A stretch of DNA of 5,942 nucleotides from Mageeibacillus sp. UBA5438 (GCA_002427535.1 DIRK01000001.1:17474-23415); one strand, 5' to 3'; numbered from the stretch's first letter, positions 1-5,889 are shown. The notes: a model not told the origin generated them from the letters alone. Program-made: numbers and translations.

Positions 1-29
1 GTTGCTCTATCCAGCTGAGCTATATGCCC
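1..29 (-). tRNA. Partial tRNA gene (5' half only), possibly tRNA-Arg
   Basis: Read on the minus strand, this is the 5' end of a tRNA: a 7-base acceptor strand GGGCATA (29-23), T8-A9, then a D arm with paired GCTC and GAGC around AGCTGGATA. The window ends inside the anticodon stem, so anticodon and identity are not visible. The GAGC-AAC run and the position directly behind tRNA-Gly resemble tRNA-Arg(TCT) genes of Gram-positive bacteria, but that is inference. It lies 20 bases downstream of the tRNA-Gly 3' end and is surely cotranscribed with it. Confidence 0.85.
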
Positions 30-49
30 GTGTCGGTTTCCGGAAAAAT

Positions 50-123
50 TGGAGCGGGTGAAGAGAATCGAACTCTCACGATCAGCTTGGAAGGCTGATG
101 TTCTACCACTAAACTACACCCGC
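50..123 (-). tRNA. tRNA-Gly (anticodon TCC)
   Basis: This is a complete 74-base cloverleaf with encoded CCA. Acceptor GCGGGTG (123-117) pairs with CACCCGC (60-54), the discriminator is T, and CCA lies at 52-50. The anticodon stem ATCAGC/GCTGAT closes the loop CTTCCAA (93-87), giving anticodon TCC (91-89), which reads GGA and probably other glycine codons. The T arm GAGAG-TTCGATT-CTCTT is standard (last pair weak). It is the first gene of a tRNA pair with its own promoter at 144-172. Confidence 0.97.
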
Positions 124-143
124 ATAAGCCGGAAACCTAAGAT

Positions 144-172
144 ATCATACAACAGCCCAATACTTTTGTAAA
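144..172 (-). promoter_or_regulatory. Sigma-A-type promoter of the tRNA-Gly operon
   Basis: On the minus strand, TTTACA (172-167) and TATGAT (149-144) are separated by exactly 17 bases, each one mismatch from the TTGACA/TATAAT consensus. The predicted start of transcription is near 137, about 14 bases before the mature 5' end of tRNA-Gly. The -35 box begins only 4 bases after the stop codon of the preceding SH3-domain gene, and no hairpin terminator lies between them. Confidence 0.75.
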
Positions 173-176
173 TCGC

Positions 177-1640
177 TTATTCTCCCTCATCCGGAAAAAG
201 AAGAAGCGATTCAGGTACGTATCCTAAGCGGCCGTCGGTCATTTTAATCAAAATCCATCCATCCTTTGGGGTTGCCAGCTGCGTGACGCGATCTCCTCGC
301 GTGACCGTGCCCACAAGCTCATCGCCGCCGGGGGATGCGACCACACGCAGACTGCTGGCCTTCACCGTGATGTCGATCTCAAAATCCGTTTTCGGCGTTT
401 CATTTTCTACTGAAGGCGTGGTCACAAGAGGCTGCGTCTCAACGGGTTGGTTGCCCCGCATGATGCTTTTCACACCGATGAATACGGACACAAGGACAAG
501 GAGTGCCACGAGCCATGTGGCGATGTAGGCCAGCCATGACATCCCCCTGGATCCCGGTATGAGATGGGTCATCTTGTGATGCATTTTTGAGATTCTCGAC
601 GCGAAGCCTGTCGGATGCCAATGTTTCAGCCGATCCAAAAAGGAAGGTTTTTTGCGATAGCCCGCCGGATAGCTATCCTGTGAGTGTGGTGTGCGCCTGT
701 TTTGATCGGTTTCACGGGTGGGCAGCGAAGCGGGCGCCTGTTGTCCCTCCGTCCAGATCGTTTTAAACTGTGGCGGTTTTTGCCGATAAACCGGTACATC
801 TTGGACGTTTCGAGCGCCTTCTTGAAAACGTTTATAGCCCGCGGGCGTGATGCGCAGGTTACCGTCGAGTAAGGGCACGACTTTTGAATTGGATAAGCGT
901 TGAAGCCAAGGGATTTCCATCTCGCCCCGGCCTTTTCTTCCGGCCACACGTTCGCGTGACTCCGCGCTGAACATTTCCAAGTCGGGTTCCACTTTTTGGA
1001 TCTGCACAGAGAACCACGTGGGGTCGATATTGCGCCCGTAGGAGATGGACAGGCGGGTCAACTCCATCATGGCGACATTAATCTGGTGGATGTCGGCGAA
1101 CAGGTCTTCCAGATCGCGGGGGTCAAAAAGGTCAATAAAAGCGGGATCGACAATCAAAAGATCGTCGCCTTCACGCGGGCGGAAACTATAAAAATCAAGG
1201 TCACGTCCGAAGACTGACAGCGATCCGTGTTCGGGATGGTAGGTGGGCTGCTGCCTGTAGATATGACGCCCGCGGCTCAGGTAGACCGCGTAGCCGGGGT
1301 CACACCAGATGACGATGCGCTCTGAGTCAAAGAGTAGCAGGAAGTCGGCTTCCAGTCTGTTGCGCTCCACCATGACCGGGAATCGCGATAAGCCATTGAT
1401 TTGGAGTTCGCGGAAGGTGACAAGCCAATGGCGTAAAAGCGCCCTAGTCGACAACACAGAAGCCGCGTCCTCGGGGTCTGTATGGAGGCCCGCAATGAGT
1501 TGTACCCGGCGGTTTCCTGACATCACATAATGACGCTGTTCCTGCGTGGCCAACACCCCGATGTCGCGGTCGTTGATTTGCAAGGTTATTTCGTCGCGGT
1601 CTTTATCCGCCAAATGCGCTGTCAATGTCGATCGAATCAT
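177..1640 (-). CDS. Membrane protein with divergent PP2C-like N-terminal domain and C-terminal SH3-like domain
   Basis: The 487-residue product is not a protein I can name. Residues about 20-216 follow the order of a PP2C (PPM) phosphatase: a strand and helix at 45-77, a strand pair at 100-129 (CDPGYAVYL where PP2C has GDSRAYL), GDDLLIVDP at 158-166 (PP2C pGDrLLLcSDG), and YGRNIDPTWFSVQI near 201-214 (PP2C GxxDNiTvvvv). The DGxGG motif is replaced by IAGLH, and only two of the four usual metal aspartates (D165, D206) seem to remain, so activity is doubtful. A basic, low-complexity linker (about 285-365) precedes one membrane helix (about 368-391) and an SH3_3-like domain (about 424-482: SSLRVVASP, GDRVTQL, GWILIKM, GRLGYVP). 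The positive-inside rule puts the N-terminus in the cytoplasm and SH3 outside, where such domains often bind wall material. An in-frame TAA lies just upstream of ATG 1640, fixing it as the first possible ATG; its AAGGAG is 18 bases away. The gene follows the acetyltransferase by 58 bases. PP2C assignment is inference; SH3 and membrane helix are firmer. Confidence 0.85.
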   Translation of the reverse strand: MIRSTLTAHLADKDRDEITLQINDRDIGVLATQEQRHYVMSGNRRVQLIAGLHTDPEDAASVLSTRALLRHWLVTFRELQINGLSRFPVMVERNRLEADFLLLFDSERIVIWCDPGYAVYLSRGRHIYRQQPTYHPEHGSLSVFGRDLDFYSFRPREGDDLLIVDPAFIDLFDPRDLEDLFADIHQINVAMMELTRLSISYGRNIDPTWFSVQIQKVEPDLEMFSAESRERVAGRKGRGEMEIPWLQRLSNSKVVPLLDGNLRITPAGYKRFQEGARNVQDVPVYRQKPPQFKTIWTEGQQAPASLPTRETDQNRRTPHSQDSYPAGYRKKPSFLDRLKHWHPTGFASRISKMHHKMTHLIPGSRGMSWLAYIATWLVALLVLVSVFIGVKSIMRGNQPVETQPLVTTPSVENETPKTDFEIDITVKASSLRVVASPGGDELVGTVTRGDRVTQLATPKDGWILIKMTDGRLGYVPESLLLFPDEGE

Positions 1641-1698
1641 ACTGGGTTCTTAAGGCATCTCCTTCATCGAAAATACTGTAATCAATCTTAACACGCGA

Positions 1699-2256
1699 TC
1701 AAAATGATGGCGGTGGCAAGGGTTTGTATTCTTGCTCCAATAAGCCGAAGAACAATAAATCAATATAACGGCCTTCACGGCGCATGGCCTCGCGCATGGT
1801 CCCTTCCTCCGAAAATCCGAGCTGTCTAAAAAGTTTCAAAGAGGCCTCATTGTCCCTTGCCACACGCGCATACAGGCGATGCAGGCGAAGCTCCGAAAAA
1901 GCGTAGTCAATGATGAGCCGCATCGCTTCTTGAGCCAGTCCACGCCCTCTGTATTCGGGTTCTGCGAGCATCACGCCCAGTTCCGCGTGACCGGAGATAG
2001 GATCCACATAAGACAGGGTCACAAGGCCGATGGTCTTCTCTTCAAGGCGGCAGGCGAAGACAAAATTCTCTTTGCCGTCGTTCCAGTCCTCCATCAGGCT
2101 CTCGAGTTGTTTCAGATTACGCGGCAGGAGGGCATCCGGCAGATAATAATAAATTTCTTTGACATCTGAAAAAAAAGGAGCCATCGCCCGGATGTCATCC
2201 GTTTCAAGCGGAACCAGCGATACGCGCTCACCGATCAAGGGAAATCCATTTTTCAC
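1699..2256 (-). CDS. GNAT-family N-acetyltransferase (RimJ/RimL-like)
   Basis: The 185-residue product is a complete single-domain GCN5-related acetyltransferase that moves an acetyl group from acetyl-CoA to an amine. Motif A is clear: AELGVMLAEPEYRGRGLAQEA (about 91-111), in which R103-G-R-G-L-A forms the pyrophosphate-binding loop. Motif B follows as YARVARDNEASLKLFRQLGF (129-148), with the usual N136 and S139. The N-terminal ERVSLVPLETDDI strand-helix and the C-terminal REGRYIDLLFFGLL are typical of the RimJ/RimL-type Acetyltransf_3 subgroup. The substrate could be a ribosomal protein, another N-terminus, a polyamine or a small molecule and cannot be read from sequence. GTG at 2256 is preferred because a full AAGGAGG site lies 8 bases upstream. 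An in-frame ATG at 2304 would add 16 residues not expected in the family and place that site inside the gene. It starts about 55 bases beyond the tRNA-Lys terminator, and the SH3-domain gene follows it. Confidence 0.92.
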   Translation of the reverse strand: MKNGFPLIGERVSLVPLETDDIRAMAPFFSDVKEIYYYLPDALLPRNLKQLESLMEDWNDGKENFVFACRLEEKTIGLVTLSYVDPISGHAELGVMLAEPEYRGRGLAQEAMRLIIDYAFSELRLHRLYARVARDNEASLKLFRQLGFSEEGTMREAMRREGRYIDLLFFGLLEQEYKPLPPPSF

Positions 2257-2264
2257 GTTTTGGG

Positions 2265-2271
2265 CCTCCTT
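2265..2271 (-). promoter_or_regulatory. Ribosome binding site that fixes a GTG start for the GNAT gene
   Basis: AAGGAGG on the minus strand is a perfect anti-SD match, 8 bases before GTG 2256. It decides the start: the more upstream in-frame ATG at 2304 has no comparable site. Confidence 0.85.
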
Positions 2272-2312
2272 CAATGTCGTAATTGCCAGCTTCAATAGTA
2301 GCACGCATGGCC

Positions 2313-2350
2313 CTAAAAACAGAAATGCCTTGGGGCGTCTGCCCCAAGGC
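2313..2350 (-). terminator. Rho-independent terminator of the His-Gln-Lys tRNA operon
   Basis: A perfect 10-bp stem, GCCTTGGGGC / GCCCCAAGGC (2350-2341 with 2336-2327), closes a 4-base loop. On the minus strand it is followed by ATTTCTGTTTTTA, a T-rich tail interrupted by CTG. It starts 5 bases after the encoded CCA of tRNA-Lys. On the plus strand no T tract follows, so its direction is clear. Confidence 0.88.
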
Positions 2351-2355
2351 TTATC

Positions 2356-2431
2356 TGGTGATCCACTGGGGATTCGAACCCCAGACCCCCTGATTAAAAG
2401 TCAGATGCTCTACCGACTGAGCTAGTGGATC
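2356..2431 (-). tRNA. tRNA-Lys (anticodon TTT)
   Basis: This is a complete 76-base tRNA with encoded CCA (2358-2356). Acceptor GATCCAC (2431-2425) pairs with GTGGATC (2366-2360), and the discriminator is A. The anticodon stem TCTGA/TCAGG closes the loop CTTTTAA (2400-2394), giving TTT at 2398-2396. The T arm is TGGGG-TTCGAAT-CCCCA. It is the last tRNA of the array, 3 bases after tRNA-Gln. Confidence 0.97.
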
Positions 2432-2434
2432 GTC

Positions 2435-2509
2435 TGGCTGGGATGGCAGGATTTGAACCTGCGAATGCGGGAGTCAAAGTCCCGTGCCTTACCGCTTGGC
2501 TACACCCCA
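2435..2509 (-). tRNA. tRNA-Gln (anticodon TTG)
   Basis: This is a complete 75-base tRNA with encoded CCA (2437-2435). Acceptor TGGGGTG (2509-2503) pairs with CATCCCA (2445-2439) through one G-T pair. The stem CGGGA/TCCCG closes CTTTGAC (2479-2473), giving anticodon TTG at 2477-2475. The T1-A72 first pair and discriminator G are typical of bacterial tRNA-Gln. It lies between tRNA-His (18-base spacer) and tRNA-Lys (3-base spacer). Confidence 0.97.
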
Positions 2510-2527
2510 TTATAGTTCTCTGGCGTT

Positions 2528-2605
2528 TGGGGTGGAATACGAGAATCGAACTCGTGACCTCCAGGGCCACAACCTGGCACTCTAACCAACTGAGCTAATT
2601 CCACC
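2528..2605 (-). tRNA. tRNA-His (anticodon GTG)
   Basis: This is a complete tRNA with encoded CCA (2530-2528). Acceptor GTGGAAT (2604-2598) pairs with ATTCCAC (2538-2532). The encoded G-1 (2605) opposite discriminator C73 (2531) is the identity element of tRNA-His. The stem CCAGG/CCTGG closes TTGTGGC (2572-2566), giving GTG at 2570-2568. It is the first gene of the array, about 25 bases after the -10 box. Confidence 0.97.
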
Positions 2606-2629
2606 GTAATGCCAAAAAACATCCAATTG

Positions 2630-2658
2630 AGTTTAACAAGCAGTCGAAACGATGTCAA
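2630..2658 (-). promoter_or_regulatory. Strong sigma-A-type promoter of the His-Gln-Lys tRNA operon
   Basis: On the minus strand there is a perfect -35 box TTGACA (2658-2653), a 17-base spacer and TAAACT (2635-2630) as -10. Start of transcription is expected near 2623, which leaves an 18-base leader before tRNA-His. The -35 box begins 14 bases after the methyltransferase stop codon, with no hairpin terminator in between. Confidence 0.85.
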
Positions 2659-2672
2659 GGAATGTTTTTTCT

Positions 2673-3692
2673 CTACGACACCGGCCCAGCATACCACATT
2701 TCTAATTGAAGTAAATAATCCTTCATATCGACACCGCCTCCGAAACCCACTAACTCGCGATTGGCGCCGATGACGCGGTGGCAGGGAATGATGATAGGAA
2801 GCGGATTGGCGGCCAAAGCGCGGCCGACCGCGCGTGCTAACTGGCCGGATTTTTCTTTGTCCGGCTGGATTTGTTCGGCAATTTCAGCATAGGTACGAAC
2901 CACGCCAAAGGGAATTTCAAGCGTTTTTTGCCACACACGTTGCTGGAATTCCGTTCCTTCGGGAAAAACATAGGGGATTGACGGCTCGTGCCCCCCTTCC
3001 AGATAGCGATTGAGTTCCTGTCTTGCCAATTTCAAGATCTCGCATTCTTCATCCATCGCAGGATCTTCCTTGCCGGGGATGATGCCGTTGAAACCCAAAA
3101 GCCCTCGAAAGTATGCGGTCTGCTTGACCAGGGTTGTCAGGCCCGCGGTCCCTTTGCGGAAAAACTGAATTGATTCAATTTTTTCACAATCCGGTGTCGT
3201 GACTATCGCAAGATAACCGTAATCCCAGGGAATAAAGCCCACGTGACGCAACGACACTTCAGGCGCAAAGAAAGTGTTGAGTGTCGCCTCAAGGTCAATG
3301 TCGAAAATGTCCCTGACATAGCTCATATTCTTCCTGAAATGGGAAGAACACAGCAAATCAACGCGATAAAGCACTTCGTCATCCCCGATAATCTGACGCG
3401 CGAGGCCTTGAAGTTCTTCGCGAGTCAGGGGTTCTTTTGTCCATACGCGTGCCATTCGCCAGGTGAGTGAGTCAAAGGGTGCCGCGACGTCAACCCCACC
3501 GACGATTTCATTTTCTTTAAGCACAAAGAACATTTGTTCGCCGGCGTCAAGTCGGCCTTTCACCAATCGGCGCCAGGCGGCAAGCGACCTGGGCGAATGG
3601 TACTGCTCGATGAAGTCACGAAAATGCTGAATATCCTTCAGGTAAAAACGCTTCAACTGAACGCCGCTGGGATCATCCGAATACTGATTCAT
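2673..3692 (-). CDS. O6-methylguanine-DNA methyltransferase with extra N-terminal domain
   Basis: The C-terminal half is a methylated-DNA-[protein]-cysteine S-methyltransferase, a suicide enzyme that takes the alkyl group from O6-methylguanine (and O4-methylthymine) onto its own cysteine. Visible are GTEFQQRVWQKTLEIPFG (246-263), Y268, the arginine finger region ARAVGRA (R287), NPLPIIIPCHRVIG with acceptor C304, and the closing GFGGG...LLQLE. Residues about 150-240 (VGFIPWDYGYLAIVT...) fit the usual ribonuclease-like N-terminal subdomain. Ogt-type proteins are usually about 155-180 residues; here about 145 extra residues precede it. That part (VLKENEIVGGVDVA at 57-70, then helices and RVDLLCSSHF at 110-119) is unassigned and looks faintly like half of a GNAT fold. 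It is not an Ada N-terminal domain: no matching cysteine cluster is seen. ATG 3692 has AGGAGGG 7 bases upstream. The gene follows folA by 26 bases and is probably cotranscribed with thyA-folA. Function of the C-terminal half is firm. Confidence 0.93.
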   Translation of the reverse strand: MNQYSDDPSGVQLKRFYLKDIQHFRDFIEQYHSPRSLAAWRRLVKGRLDAGEQMFFVLKENEIVGGVDVAAPFDSLTWRMARVWTKEPLTREELQGLARQIIGDDEVLYRVDLLCSSHFRKNMSYVRDIFDIDLEATLNTFFAPEVSLRHVGFIPWDYGYLAIVTTPDCEKIESIQFFRKGTAGLTTLVKQTAYFRGLLGFNGIIPGKEDPAMDEECEILKLARQELNRYLEGGHEPSIPYVFPEGTEFQQRVWQKTLEIPFGVVRTYAEIAEQIQPDKEKSGQLARAVGRALAANPLPIIIPCHRVIGANRELVGFGGGVDMKDYLLQLEMWYAGPVS

Positions 3693-3718
3693 CCTGTGTC
3701 CCTCCTGTATCTCGCGTG

Positions 3719-4231
3719 TCAGGCGATTTCATTTCTCCCGTATCTCAGATAGCGAAAACGAATGCCATCCTCCTCGAGCCATTGCCCGCAAGCTTCGAGC
3801 GTCCATTCCGGCGATCGGTCCAGGTCCAAAAACCACACATCCGCCTCAAAGGCCTCTTCAAACTGTGTGACGAGCACGGTGTCACAAAACGGCAATAGTT
3901 GCTCGTATACCGCGCCGCCCCCGATGACGATGAAATCACTTTCGTGATAACCCTGCTGTTTTAAAACGCGTATCCGCTGGTGGAGCTCTTCCATGCTCGC
4001 GACATACTCACAGCCCGCACAGGAAATTTCCTCCCTTGTCCTGAGCACAATGTTGATGCGCCCCGGCAAGGGTTGGCAGCCCGGGAAGGTGTCGAGTGTA
4101 TTGCGTCCGTAAATGACCACCTTGCCCAAGGTGAGTGCGCGAAAACGTCTCAGATCTGAGCTGATTCTTTGTTGGAGGCATCCGTTACATCCAATCCCCC
4201 AGTTGGCGTCACATGCGACAATTGCGATCAT
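3719..4231 (-). CDS. folA: Dihydrofolate reductase
   Basis: The 170-residue product is a full-length dihydrofolate reductase, reducing dihydrofolate to tetrahydrofolate with NADPH in the cytoplasm. Family marks in order are MIAIVACDANWGIGCNGCL (1-19, the flexible Met20-type loop region), the catalytic acid D26 in SSDLRRF, GKVVIYGRNTLDTFPG (36-51, NADPH phosphate binding), LPGRINIVL (55-63), and FIVIGGGAVYEQLLP (100-114, nucleotide-binding glycines and Y109). VTQF and DVWF follow in the last third. Where E. coli has MPW before the catalytic helix this protein has CLQQRISSDL, so the Pro-Trp pair is absent, a common variation. The TTGGAG ribosome binding site overlaps the tail of the thyA stop codon and lies 11 bases before ATG 4231. 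Being directly downstream of thyA fits the pathway, because ThyA is the main producer of dihydrofolate. Confidence 0.96.
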   Translation of the reverse strand: MIAIVACDANWGIGCNGCLQQRISSDLRRFRALTLGKVVIYGRNTLDTFPGCQPLPGRINIVLRTREEISCAGCEYVASMEELHQRIRVLKQQGYHESDFIVIGGGAVYEQLLPFCDTVLVTQFEEAFEADVWFLDLDRSPEWTLEACGQWLEEDGIRFRYLRYGRNEIA

Positions 4232-4248
4232 TGTTTTTCTAGCTCCAA

Positions 4249-5079
4249 TTACGTTGCGACCGGTATTTTCCGTACCACGGGCCCTGACTCGTACTGTTCA
4301 AACACAAAACTATCGACGGTAAAGTCGTAGAAATTATCAATGTCCGGATCGATGATGAGCCTGGGCGCATCGTAAGCCTTTTGTTCTAAGAGGGCTTCGA
4401 CAATAGGCACATGGCGGTCATAGATATGCGCGTCGGCGATGACATGTAACAGTTCCCCTGCCTTAAAACCTGACACCCGGGCGAACATCATGAGCAGGAT
4501 GGCGTATTGCAAGACGTTCCAATTGTTGGCCACCAACATATCGTTGGAGCGCTGGTTCAGGATTCCGTTCAGACGGTCCCCGGAGACATTAAAGGTCATG
4601 CTGTACGCACAGGGGTAAAGCGCCATCTCGTTCAGATCCGAAAAATTATACAAGTTGGTCATCATGCGCCTTGACGCCGGATTATGCTTTAGCTCATAGA
4701 GCACGCGGTCCACCTGATCAAATTCACCCTCAGGAAAATCATATTTTTGTGCCAGCTGGTAGCCGTAGGCTTTGCCAATGGTGCCGTCGGGCAGGCACCA
4801 TTGATCCCAGATTTTAGAACCCAAATCACAGACGCGATTGGATTTTTTTTGCCAAATCCACAAAATTTCGTCGATTGCGGCGCGATAATTAATTTTTCGA
4901 AGGGTCAGGATAGGAAATTCACGCGTAAGGTCGTAACGGTTGACAATGCCAAAACGTTTCACCGTGTGGGCCGGCGTACCGTCCTCCCAACGCGGGCGGA
5001 CATCAACATCGTCGTCGCAATCACCGTGGCTCAGGATATCGATACAGTTGGCTTTGAAAATCTCATCACATAGACTCAT
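4249..5079 (-). CDS. thyA: Thymidylate synthase (ThyA)
   Basis: The 276-residue enzyme methylates dUMP to dTMP using 5,10-methylene-tetrahydrofolate and releases dihydrofolate. Visible are the phosphate-binding SRRMM (R137, R138), the nucleophile C157 in LYPCAYSMTFNV, QRSND (R177, D180), ANNWNVLQYA with the dUMP-contacting N188, and HVIADAHIYDRH near 212-223. The C-terminus KIPVAT corresponds to the usual PVA(I/V) tail. Most ThyA proteins have PCH at the nucleophile; here it is PCA. The Bacillus phi3T/ThyA branch, as I remember it, has PCV at the same place, so this is a known kind of variation and not damage. ATG 5079 is preferred over the adjacent GTG 5082, since GGAG lies 6 bases before the ATG but only 3 before the GTG. 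It opens the thyA-folA-methyltransferase group and follows the nitroreductase gene by 44 bases, with a likely promoter in the gap. Confidence 0.96.
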   Translation of the reverse strand: MSLCDEIFKANCIDILSHGDCDDDVDVRPRWEDGTPAHTVKRFGIVNRYDLTREFPILTLRKINYRAAIDEILWIWQKKSNRVCDLGSKIWDQWCLPDGTIGKAYGYQLAQKYDFPEGEFDQVDRVLYELKHNPASRRMMTNLYNFSDLNEMALYPCAYSMTFNVSGDRLNGILNQRSNDMLVANNWNVLQYAILLMMFARVSGFKAGELLHVIADAHIYDRHVPIVEALLEQKAYDAPRLIIDPDIDNFYDFTVDSFVFEQYESGPVVRKIPVAT

Positions 5080-5089
5080 CACTTACTCC

Positions 5090-5116
5090 AATGAATATTC
5101 TTTTCTAATGAATATT
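5090..5116. repeat. Two direct copies of AATGAATATT across the thyA leader
   Basis: Identical 10-base copies lie at 5090-5099 and 5107-5116, 17 bases apart from start to start. Read on the minus strand (AATATTCATT), one copy overlaps the thyA -10 box and transcription start region. The other ends directly against the ribosome binding site. The second copy contains the palindrome GAATATTC (5093-5100). Chance in AT-rich DNA cannot be excluded; an operator or a small duplication is possible. Confidence 0.6.
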
Positions 5117-5122
5117 ATACCA
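5114..5122 (-). promoter_or_regulatory. Extended -10 promoter for thyA-folA-methyltransferase
   Basis: On the minus strand TGGTATAAT (5122-5114) is a perfect extended -10 element (TGnTATAAT). Only a poor -35 (TTCGGA, 5141-5136, 16-base spacing) is present, as is common for extended -10 promoters. It begins one base after the nitroreductase stop codon, and transcription would start near 5107, about 27 bases before the thyA ATG. Thus thyA need not depend on read-through from the gene before it. Confidence 0.65.
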
Positions 5123-5123
5123 T

Positions 5124-5843
5124 CTAGGACAGTTCTCCGAACAGGCGGTAACCCTTCTTCTTGAAGGCGGCATCCTGCCCATCAACGCGTTTGAATTGAA
5201 AGGGCTTATTAATATGCCCGCAAGCCAAGGCGTAGTGACAAAGCGCGATCCCAAGATCCACATGCGACAAGGAATAAACCAACGAAAAAGGAAAGCAGAG
5301 TTTCTTCTCGTAAAGCAATACGCGTTCTTTTTCTTTCTCCCAGTACCAGGGTTGCAAATTGAGTCCTGAAGGCGCAAGATGCGCCGCCCGGACGCACAGA
5401 TCTTCTACTGCGTTGGTGATCTGTCCTATTGGTTTTCGAATAAACTCGTCTATCCGGCGATCCACGCTCCCTTTTGTCTTGCCAAAGGCAAGGGTCATGA
5501 GGTCCCGTTGATTCCGGCCGTGTTTTTTCTCTTTAGCCACGCCCAGCCAAACACTTCCGATACCATGAGCATTAAACCAGAGCGTGAGTTGCTGAAATAT
5601 AAACCCGCAACTTTCCTTTTCACCGTCGCGCCCCTCCCCGCTCACAATGAGATAGTGAGGTGCCCGCACCCGAAATAAGCCTTTAGTTTGAGTAACAAAA
5701 CGATAGCGCAGCGGCACATCAGGATAAAGCGGTTGAAATCCTTCAATCGCCTGAGAGATCTCTTCAAAGATTTCCTCCGGTAAGGTTTCTTGTGTAAAAT
5801 CGCGGCAAGCTTTTCGTTTGAAAATAGAAGCGTAAAGATCCAT
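5124..5843 (-). CDS. TM1586-like nitroreductase family protein
   Basis: The 239-residue product looks like the putative nitroreductase group named after Thermotoga TM1586 (Pfam TM1586_NiRdase), flavin proteins with no agreed substrate. Signs are the N-terminal FKRKACRDF (8-16), matching the basic RRSxR-type FMN-phosphate motif; GFIFQQLTLWFNAHGIGSVWLG (80-101), the nitroreductase core helix and loop; LAPSGLNLQPWYW (156-168), matching the conserved A-PS-x-N-QPW flavin-contact motif; and HVDLGIALCHYALAC (194-208). Two helix-plus-glycine blocks in one chain suggest the duplicated architecture of this group, which is inference. No signal peptide or membrane segment is seen, so it is cytoplasmic. 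ATG 5843 has AAAGGA 6 bases upstream. It precedes thyA on the same strand, but the promoter between them makes a functional link uncertain. I found no convincing promoter in 5844-5903. Confidence 0.85.
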   Translation of the reverse strand: MDLYASIFKRKACRDFTQETLPEEIFEEISQAIEGFQPLYPDVPLRYRFVTQTKGLFRVRAPHYLIVSGEGRDGEKESCGFIFQQLTLWFNAHGIGSVWLGVAKEKKHGRNQRDLMTLAFGKTKGSVDRRIDEFIRKPIGQITNAVEDLCVRAAHLAPSGLNLQPWYWEKEKERVLLYEKKLCFPFSLVYSLSHVDLGIALCHYALACGHINKPFQFKRVDGQDAAFKKKGYRLFGELS

Positions 5844-5889
5844 AGGTCATCCTTTCGAAAATGAGTATTCGCGGACAGCTCATATTTAA

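Noticed and set aside
2257..2304. Longer GNAT reading frame starting at ATG 2304
   Set aside because: The AAGGAGG site lies inside this extension, and the extra 16 residues do not belong to the fold; GTG 2256 is the better start.
2257..2312. A promoter for the GNAT gene, with TACTAT as a -10 candidate
   Set aside because: No acceptable -35 box exists at 16-18 bases; the match is too weak to annotate.
4609..4611. ThyA as an inactive pseudogene because of the missing histidine
   Set aside because: All other key residues and the full length are kept, and a related branch also lacks histidine at this place.
4747..5073. 108-codon open frame on the plus strand across thyA
   Set aside because: It runs antisense to a certain thyA gene, has no ribosome binding site, and its translation resembles no family; similar plus-strand frames elsewhere are likewise shadows.
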